Assembly: GCF_033115175.1 (NCBI RefSeq)
Contig: NC_084850.1
Span: 108,297,939 to 108,361,938, forward strand
Length of the DNA: 64,000 nucleotides
From: Lepus europaeus
Taxonomy: Eukaryota; Chordata; Mammalia; Lagomorpha; Leporidae
Reading direction: 5' to 3'
Made by a program: the position numbers and the translations under genes. Below, piece after piece: positions 57,453-64,000 of the stretch (its first letter is position 1; each line of letters starts with the position of its first letter). The notes under the pieces were generated by a model that searched no databases, was not told the DNA's origin, and saw only the letters and a list, made by a program, of their open reading frames with translations.

Positions 57453-57793
57453 GGTTTTTTTTTTTTTATTTTTATTTTTTGGACAGGCAGAGTGGACAGT
57501 GAGAGAGAGACAGAGAGAAAGGTCTTCTTTTTGCCGTTGGTTCACCATCCAATGGCCGCTGTGGCCGGCGCACCGCGCTGATCCGATGGCAGGAGCCAGG
57601 TGCTTCTCCTGGTCTCCCATGGGGTGCAGGGCCCAAGCACTTGGGCCATCCTCCACTGCACTCCTGGGCCACAGCAGAGAGCTGGCCTGGAAGAGGGGCA
57701 ACCAGGACAGGATCGGTGCCCCGACCGGGACTAGAACCCGGTGTGCTGGCGCCGCAAGGCGGAGGATTAGCCTAGTGAGCCGCGGCGCCGGCC
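57453..57793 (-). mobile_element. CSINE, GC-rich poly-A form, full length
   Basis: TSD AATATTGTTTT at 57442-57452 and 57794-57804. End 'gagccgcggcgccggcc'. Confidence 0.97.
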
Positions 57794-59167
57794 AATATTG
57801 TTTTATTTTAAAACACACACTATTGGATACAAATGCCTTTTCCCATTGTGGTAGGGAAGATTACACTGATCATCTCTTCCTCGCTGTGAATGCCCTGTTC
57901 TCAGAGTCTTAGAAAGGACGAGAAGATAATCTCTTCCTTTGCTTTCCTGTTTGTTGTAATAACAGTCCTTTGATACCAGTAATTATATGATCGGTTTTTC
58001 ATAACTGGTGATTATTATTAACGTTTTGCAGTGGCTGCTTTTCCTTGGTATCTTAACACCCAAGCATTGCTTCCAACTTGTTTGTGGCAGGTTCATTCAC
58101 ACTAAATATATAATCATTATTTACTTTCTTCTGCGCCACTACGCCGAGCCTCACAAAGGCTGCTGAGGCACTTCTGTGTGCATCAGAAGATAATACATCC
58201 CAACACTGAGAGGCACCTTGACTGCGGAGATGCCTCGTGAATTTTCTAACAGCAGTCAAGCATTGCTTCTCGGTGAAGTGGTCGGATTCTGCTTTCGAGA
58301 GGCCTATAACATTCCACAAAAGTTCTGTCGAGTCCTCTGAACAGTTGCAGCCCAGCATTTGCTTTGTCCGCAGCTGGGAGGTCCCTGGTAGTCACTTGTA
58401 TGTCTCACTTTCACAAAGCAGGGACCAATCTTCTTCAAAGTCCTTTACTGTGTCTCCTGGGAAGAAGATGAACTCATCCGGGAACACAGTGCAGGAAATG
58501 AAAGCAACCAAAGACATCCTCTTTCCTGAAGCCACGTGTCATCCGCCACGCTACGGCGACGAAGGAAAAGCGCACACAAGTGTTGGGCAGCTGGTTCCGC
58601 TAGGTCGGGCACATGAGCAGGGTGATGTGCTGGCAAATCAGTCCATCGACCACTTCTGAGTCTGCAGTTGTCACCTGCACAATCAGGTGCAGACTCTGGG
58701 ACTGGGCTACTTCTTTGGCAGGCTCATGATTGGGCCAAATGAGAACTCCTCCGGATACCCAGGCTTCATCCTTTCAGCCGTCAAGTCTTTTCCACCAGAG
58801 CATCAAAGTCCGCGGATGGCCGGTTCCAGTATGCAGATGCTGTGTTTTGTAGGCAACTTTGGTGAGCACGCCACGTGTGGCCTTGGCCTGCTTCTGGGAA
58901 ACATACCTTGGAACCAAGTTATGTGGGCTCCTCCTCATCACCCCAGAGGCCAGAGATTGAAGGGACACAGGGTCTCCAAGGTCCGCAGGGATACTTCCAG
59001 AATTTTCAGAGAAAAATCTGTCTCACTTTTGACAATCCAGTTATAGATTCTTTTGGCTTAGGAACCCCTAGAAGCTCACATGCATAAAGAGTTTCTTCTG
59101 ACCTTATCCTAGCTGATGCTGACCGGCACAAGAAAGGTATTCAAAACTTCTCTTTAAAAAATGGTTC

Positions 59168-59485
59168 GAGGGCCAGCATCGTGGCATAGGTTAAGCTGCC
59201 ACTTGCAGTGCCAGCATCCCATATAAGTGCCACTTTGAGTCCCAGATGCTCCACTTCTAATCCAGCTGTCAATGAGCCTGGAAAACAGCCAAAGACAGCC
59301 CAAGTACTTGGTCCTCTGCACCCACATGGGAGACCTGGAAGAAGCTCCCGGCTTTAGGCTGGCCCAGCCCCAGCTGCTACAGCCATTTGGCAAGTGAACC
59401 AGTGAACGGAAGACCTCCTTCTCTTCTCTCTGTCTCTCCCTCTCTCTTAACTGCATTACAAATAAATACATAAAATCTTTTTTAA
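59168..59485 (+). mobile_element. CSINE, main form, inside the GNPAT pseudogene
   Basis: Exact AAAAATGGTTC at 59157-59167 and 59486-59496 is the TSD, made of pseudogene sequence, so this SINE is younger than the retrocopy. Confidence 0.96.
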
Positions 59486-59748
59486 AAAAATGGTTCTATC
59501 ACAATACTCAGAAGGCCAAATTTAGAGGTCAATGTTTTATCCTTCTAGGAAAAATTCTACAGGAGCATAACCATTCTGAAACATAGTTTTTACATAGTCA
59601 GAGAATACAGGCAGTAGGGTTTATTGCCACCAAAGCTGTGCCACACCTGACATCCTGCACAGCTCACTAACCATTTTCATTCCCAGGAAGTCCCTTCCTG
59701 CTGCTGTAACTGGCACAGTAAGGCATAGAAATGACAACATGAGAAAGT

Positions 59749-59835
59749 CAAGGTCAAACTCAGGGTAAACAACAAGGCACAGCAAGCCAATGTGGAGAGG
59801 GAAAAAGATGGATACAGAACTAGAATAAAAGGAAA
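59749..59835 (+). repeat. Unidentified interspersed segment, copy 2, inside the pseudogene
   Basis: 'caaggtcaaactcagggta', 'aacaacaagg' and 'gggaaaaagatggata' match 53189-53290. It replaces or interrupts GNPAT codons between 'NEEGIQ' and the block before 'VIAAG', where about 107 nt stand in place of about 66. Confidence 0.6.
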
Positions 59836-60275
59836 GGAAGCTTGGTGTCAGGTTTGAATACCTTCTTCATTTATGCACATTTTTGAGAAAATTTGTTTAA
59901 ATATTTGGCTCAATGTGAAAGCAAAAAACTGCATGGCTCCCAGACTAAATCTGTGGCTCATTTCATCCAAGATCTCACAAATTGCCTCTCGAAGGACATT
60001 GATAGAGTGGGGTGATTCCGTGGAAAGCTGTTTAATGATATAATGAATCTCTTCAGAATTGAGAACGCTATTTTTAATATCACTTGGCTCACAAGGGCTA
60101 CCACTCTTTATAGACAAGAGGTGCATAGCATTTCCTTGCGAATTTCAAATCACTGACATGCCTCCTCTCTTCTACAATGTCTTCAAACTCACCCCACTTT
60201 TGGAGCTTAAATAGAGAAGGATGGCAGTGCTGGGATTGGTGCAGTCAACAGAGAAGCAAGAAGTGCATGAATGAG

Positions 60276-60444
60276 AAGAGTCCATGGTGTGGCTGCCAGC
60301 CCTGGGCAGGGCCTGGTTTTCTTGGCTAAGCCTTGGTGGTGCTGCTCCCAGGATCAGCCTGTGACCTTACCTAGGGTGAGGGCGCCCTCTGCAACTACTC
60401 CCCAGGGCCTAAAAATATATCTTAAAAAAAAAAAAAAAAAGAAA
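60276..60444. other. Short unassigned stretch
   Basis: 'gagggcgccctctgcaactac' and an A-run at 60424-60440 suggest a diverged SINE-like tail, but no head is recognised. Confidence 0.3.
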
Positions 60445-60580
60445 GAAAAAAAGGACACCCTCAATAGACGCCAAGACAATGGGGCTGTCCGATCTTGGAC
60501 TGTGAGCCAAAATAAACCTCCTGCCTTTATGAGTAGTTTATTTTAGGTATCTCACTGTCATCATAAAAAAACTGACAAAC
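60445..60580 (+). mobile_element. MaLR LTR, 3' end
   Basis: 'gatcttggactgtgagccaaaataaacctcc' and 'ggtatctcactgtcatcataaaaaaactgac' match the last part of the MaLR copies at 13600 and 54835. Confidence 0.6.
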
Positions 60581-60691
60581 TCCATAGATAGTCCTCTAAG
60601 CTTTGTCTTTTCTAGGTTAAATGATTGTTCGCTTTTCAAATATTTATAGATCATCCATTACACGCCACATGCTGTGTTATGAGCTGTGGCT

Positions 60692-61010
60692 GGGCCTGGC
60701 GCTGTGGCATAGTGGGCTAAGCCTTTGCCTGCAATGCCGGCATCCCATATGGACGCTGGTTCAAGTCCTGGCTGCTCTTCTTCCTATCCAGCTCTCTGCT
60801 ATGGCCTGGGAAAGCAGTAGAAGATGGCCCAAGTGCTTGGGCCCCTGCACCCACGTGGGAGACCCGGAAGAAGCTCCTGGTTCTTAGCTTTGGATTGGCG
60901 CAGCTCTGGCTGTTGCGGTCAGTTGGGGAGTGAACCAGTGGATGGAAGACCTTTCTCTTTGTAACTCTACGTCTCAAATAAATAAAATCTTCCGAACCAA
61001 AAAAAAAAGA
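60692..61010 (+). mobile_element. CSINE, main form
   Basis: Head 'gggcctggcgctgtggcatag' to tail 'caaataaataaaatcttcc'. The CT block is shortened. Confidence 0.94.
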
Positions 61011-61952
61011 ACTGAGGCTACAGCAATGAACAAGACAGACATTATCCTTGCCAACATGGCACCGTTGTCTAAGAAGGGAAACAGAATAAAAAAAAAAAAA
61101 TTGATGTTGATATCTGCTTCTGGAAAGATGGCATAGAAATGACTTTCTCTATCCCTTCCACTACCTATTGCCAAAACCCCTGAACATGAAACGTTAGACA
61201 AACGTAAGAAGGCTTGGAACAGTGAAAGGTTCTGAGCTCCCTGGGTTTTCTTCTTAACCTCATGTATGCAACTCTGGGTACTGGAGAAGCTGGCAAGTCA
61301 CAAAGGCTGACCGTGACCATGAGCAGGCCAAGTGGGAGCCGGGGTCGTCATGGCCAGGGGCCAGTAAGGGAAGCTCCCTCTCTGATGTCAGCAGAGACCA
61401 CTCGGGGAGGCTGGACATTCACCCTTAGCCACCAGTACCAAGCGGCCCTTCCCTCTCCTGCCTGGGCTTGTATCTTAGGAAGGCTGAACAGTCAGAACCT
61501 TGATCACTGCTCAGCAGGAAAGAGATCACCCCCCACCCACCTGGCACCTCTCCCACCCCCGACAACCTAGGGAGCGGTAATGAGGTCCCTTCCCATTCAC
61601 AGCCAGGGTGGTATCAGTGGAGACCTAAGGTAGAATCCCAAGTCACACCCAGCCCCAGCAGTCACAAGCGGCCCTCCTGTCTTCTCCTGGGGCGCCAACA
61701 CAGGCTGACTGACGACGTGGAGTCCACGTGCAGGTGGTACACTGCAGGAGGCAATGTGGTGCAGGGGAGGCCCCCGCTTACAACTCTGCCACACAGCACA
61801 AGGCTTCCGTGGAAAGCCACTCATACCAAGAAGCAGGACGGTCTCAGGATAAGATGATCACTAAGTGCCTCCACGGAGTTGACAAAGACTCAGAGGTATC
61901 TGATAAGGATTTTAAAAGCAGCCAGCATAAAACTGCGGCGATAACAAATTAC

Positions 61953-62160
61953 AGGTGCTGGCGGGGTGGTGCAGCGAGTGGAGCCACTATCTGCAACACC
62001 AGCATCCCGTATTGGAGCGCTGGCTCAAGCCCTGGCTTGCTCCAGTCTAGCTCCCTGCTAATGTGTCTGGGAAAGCAGCAGAAGACGGTCTAAGTTCTTG
62101 GGCCTATCGCTCACATAGGAGACCCAGATGGAGCACATAGAAGTCAGTCAGTCTCTCTCT

Positions 62161-62191
<31 letters not shown>

Positions 62192-62222
62192 ACTCTGCTG
62201 TTCAAGTAAATCTTTAAAAAGA
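61953..62222 (+). mobile_element. CSINE, older/main form
   Basis: Head 'ggtgctggcggggtggtgcag', CT-tract 62151-62189, tail 'caagtaaatctttaaaaag'. AAATTACA flanks both sides. Confidence 0.9.
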
Positions 62223-62649
62223 AAAAGAAATTACAAAAAAAAAAAAGAGAGAGAGAGAGAGAGAGCGAGCCTCAGTGAGGAAATACAAAGTACAAAGAAT
62301 AACCACATGGAGATTTTAGAATGGAAAAATATGAGCTAGAAAACCACAATGAATAGGCTCATAGTAGACTATGGCGGACAGAGAATAAAGAATCAGTGAC
62401 CTCGAAGACATAAAACCAAATGATCCAATCTGAACAGATACCTTAGGGTTACATAGGACTATACCTAGATATGTCATCAGAGCCCCAAAAGGAGAAGGGA
62501 AAAATATGAGGCTGAAACCTTCCCAAATTGGGTAAAAGACAGAAATAAGATTCAAAATCTATATGTACCTCAAATAGGATAAATATAAAGAAATACACAT
62601 CAATGTATTTCATAGTCAAACTTCTAAAAACTAATGACAGGTTATTTCT

Positions 62650-62975
62650 TAAAGCTTTATTTATTTGAAAGGTAGAGTTACAGAGAGAGGGGGAGAGACA
62701 GAGAGAGACAGAGAGACACAGAGAGAGATCTTTGATCCACTGATTCACTCCCCAAATAGCTGCAACCGCCAGGACTGCCCAGGTGGAATCCAGGAGCTTC
62801 TTCTGGGTCTCCACATGGCTGCAGGGGCCCAAGGACTTGGGCCATCTTCTATTGCTTTCCTAGGTCATTAGCAGAGGGCTGGATCGGAAGTGGAGTAGCG
62901 GGGACTCCAATTGGAGCCCATATGGGATGCCGGCGCTGCAGGCGAGGCTGAACCTGCTGCGCCACAATGCCGGTC
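62650..62975 (-). mobile_element. CSINE, main form
   Basis: 'taaagctttatttatttgaaagg' to 'cgccacaatgccggtccc'. It is inserted in the L1 at 'aatgacag'. Confidence 0.94.
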
Positions 62976-63050
62976 CCTAAGGAGAAATTCTTGAAAGCTG
63001 ATAGAGGGAAACGATGCATTATCTGTTGGAGAAAATTTTAAAGATTGTGG

Positions 63051-63408
63051 GCCGGCGCCGCGGTTCAACAGGCTAATCCTCCGCTTGCGGCGCCGGCACA
63101 CCGGGTTCTAGTCCAGGTTGGGGCGCCAGATTCTGTCCCGGTTGCCCCTCTTCCAGGCCAGCTCTCTGCTGTGGCCCGGGAGTGCAGTGGAGAATGGCCC
63201 AAGTGCTTGGGCCCTGCACCCCATGGGAGACCAGGAGAAGCACCTGGCTCCTGCCTTCGGATCAGCGAGATGCGCCGGCCGCGGCGGCCATTGGAGGGTG
63301 AACCAATGGCAAAGGAAGACTTTTCTCTCTGTCTCTGTCTCTCTCTCTCTCACTATCCACTCTGCCTGTCAAAAAAAAAAAAAAAAAAAAAGAGAGAGAG
63401 AGAGAGAG
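63051..63408 (+). mobile_element. CSINE, GC-rich poly-A form, full length
   Basis: AGATTGTGG at 63042-63050 and 63409-63417 is the TSD. 'gccggcgccgcggttcaacag' head; A-tail followed by (GA)n at 63391-63410. Confidence 0.97.
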
Positions 63409-63587
63409 AGATTGTGGACATTTTGTCAGAAACTGTAGAGGACAAAGAAGTGGTACAGCATTTTTAAGTGCTGAGGAAAAAAAACTGTCAGCCCTGAATT
63501 ATATAAGGAAGCAAGGGGAAAAAAAATCTCAGATGAAGGAAAACCAGAATTTGTCACCAGCATATCAATCCTAAAGAATGACTAAAA

Positions 63588-63667
63588 GACCGCTGTATTC
63601 CAAAAGCTGTACCTATGAAATTTATTAAATAAACGCTTTCTTAAAAAAAAAAAAAAAAAAAAAAAAG
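63588..63667 (+). mobile_element. Extremely short L1 3' end insertion
   Basis: Only about 50 bp of 3' end ('gaaatttattaaataaacgc', containing AATAAA) plus an A-tail of about 25. Exact TSD ATGACTAAAAG at 63577-63587 and 63668-63678. It resembles the end of the L1 tail at 29244-29429. Confidence 0.8.
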
Positions 63668-63699
63668 ATGACTAAAAGAAGTTCTCTAACACAAAGGGA

Positions 63700-64000
63700 A
63701 TATAAATTTAATTTCATTTAATTTATTTGAGAGACAGTGAGACAGACAGACAGCCATCTCCCAGTTACTGGTTCACTCCCCAAATGCCTACAACAGCTGG
63801 GGCTGGCCCAGGTCAAAGCCAGGATCTCAGAACTCCATGCAGGTCTCCCACGTAGATTTCAGGGATTCAACTCCCCGAGCTATTGCCTGCCACATCCCAG
63901 GGTGTACACTAGCAGGAAGCTAGAATGGAGCTGGGAGCTGGCAGCTGAACCCAGGCAGTGCAAGGTGGGATGCTGCGGGCATGCGCAGTGGTGTGTTAAC
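63700..64000 (-). mobile_element. CSINE, older form, reaching the window edge
   Basis: 'tcatttaatttatttgagagacag', 'gagctattgcctgccacatccc', then 'gggatgctgcgggcatgcgcagtgg'. The head end is cut by the window end or lies just beyond it. Confidence 0.86.

Larger units (their letters stand above)
58018..60275 (-). pseudogene. GNPAT: Processed pseudogene of GNPAT
   Basis: The parent gene encodes the peroxisomal dihydroxyacetone-phosphate acyltransferase that starts ether-lipid (plasmalogen) synthesis. Read on the minus strand without introns, the homology runs almost full length: N-terminal part at 59850-60260 ([35 protein letters not shown]), middle at 59490-59745 ([28 protein letters not shown]), then 58620-59166 ([29 protein letters not shown]) and C-terminus 58018-58620 ([35 protein letters not shown]). 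Reading frame changes and stops are numerous, e.g. a stop after EFFLEG and another after the SETYK stretch. About 1.94 kb remains after removing the CSINE, against about 2.04 kb for the parent coding sequence. Minus-strand DNA to about 57805 may be 3' UTR. Non-functional. The identification comes from recalling the protein family. Confidence 0.88.
61090..63720 (+). mobile_element. Decayed L1, 5' region to ORF1/ORF2 junction, interrupted
   Basis: 62290-62640 has 'gagattttagaatggaaaaat', 'agtcagtgacctcgaag'-like and 'ccaatctgaacag' ORF1 landmarks, then 'cagaaataagattcaaa' and 'caaacttctaaaaactaatgac'. 62976-63050 ('gagaaattcttgaaagctg', 'gggaaacgatgcattatc') and 63409-63587 ('gtggtacagcatttttaagtgctg', 'tcagatgaaggaaaacc') continue into the region before ORF2. 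61090-61950 is less certain and may be 5' UTR. Frames are broken throughout. CSINEs at three positions and an L1 tail interrupt it. Confidence 0.7.

Noticed and set aside
58018-60275. Functional GNPAT gene
   Set aside because: No introns, several stops and frame changes, a SINE insertion and a foreign segment within the coding homology.
61090-63720. Active L1 element
   Set aside because: Frames are broken throughout, the 3' part is absent here, and several SINEs and an L1 tail lie inside.

Overview
This is nuclear DNA of a lagomorph, most likely rabbit or hare. The evidence is about 66 copies of the lagomorph-specific CSINE, whose head matches the glutamyl/glycyl-tRNA-like C-repeat and whose tail is AAATAAATAAATCTTT or plain poly-A. 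Truncated copies of a lagomorph-type L1 3' end are also present. I found no intact protein-coding gene, rRNA, tRNA gene or CRISPR array. The window reads as intergenic or intronic DNA, and SINEs alone cover roughly 30% of it.

Three CSINE forms can be told apart. The MAIN form runs about 320-350 bp, starts GGGGCCGGCGCTGTGGC and ends in AAATAAATAAATCTTT. The OLDER form is diverged, with a head or reverse-strand end like CCAAATGCCCGCCCC and a 'gctgcctcccagg' middle. The GC-RICH form has a GGCCGGCGCCGCGGTTCAACAG-like start, a ...CACTCTGCCTGTC end and then pure poly-A. The GC-rich copies are the least diverged, have long A-tails and have readable target-site duplications (TSDs), so they look youngest. 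Entries below use these three names.

Layout. 1-9 kb: unique sequence with MIR, L2 and an old L1M that carries a younger L1 and then a CSINE. 9-23.6 kb: SINEs, a three-times interrupted L1M (16.06-17.59 kb), MaLR/ERVL-type LTRs and one ERV-like LTR. 23.8-31.3 kb: the most unusual object, a very degenerate tandem array of a 21-bp unit (consensus close to CTCAAATACATCAGGAAGAGT), about 240 units by my estimate, later broken by six CSINEs, one L1 tail and one MLT1 LTR. 31.3-34 kb: unique DNA, a MaLR LTR, a MIR and a possible mariner-type hairpin element. 34.2-42 kb: long antisense L1M remains, repeatedly interrupted. 42-57 kb: SINE clusters, LTR remnants and stretches of unique DNA. 57.8-60.3 kb: a nearly full-length processed pseudogene of GNPAT (peroxisomal dihydroxyacetone-phosphate acyltransferase) on the minus strand, split by a CSINE. 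61.1-63.7 kb: a decayed sense-strand L1 (5' part and ORF1/ORF2 junction) with nested insertions.

Nothing here works together as a pathway. The relationships are those of successive retrotransposition: old L1M, MIR, L2 and MaLR first, with the 21-bp array apparently also old, then older and main CSINEs, then GC-rich CSINEs and short L1 tails. All family assignments come from recognising sequence by eye and were not checked against a database.
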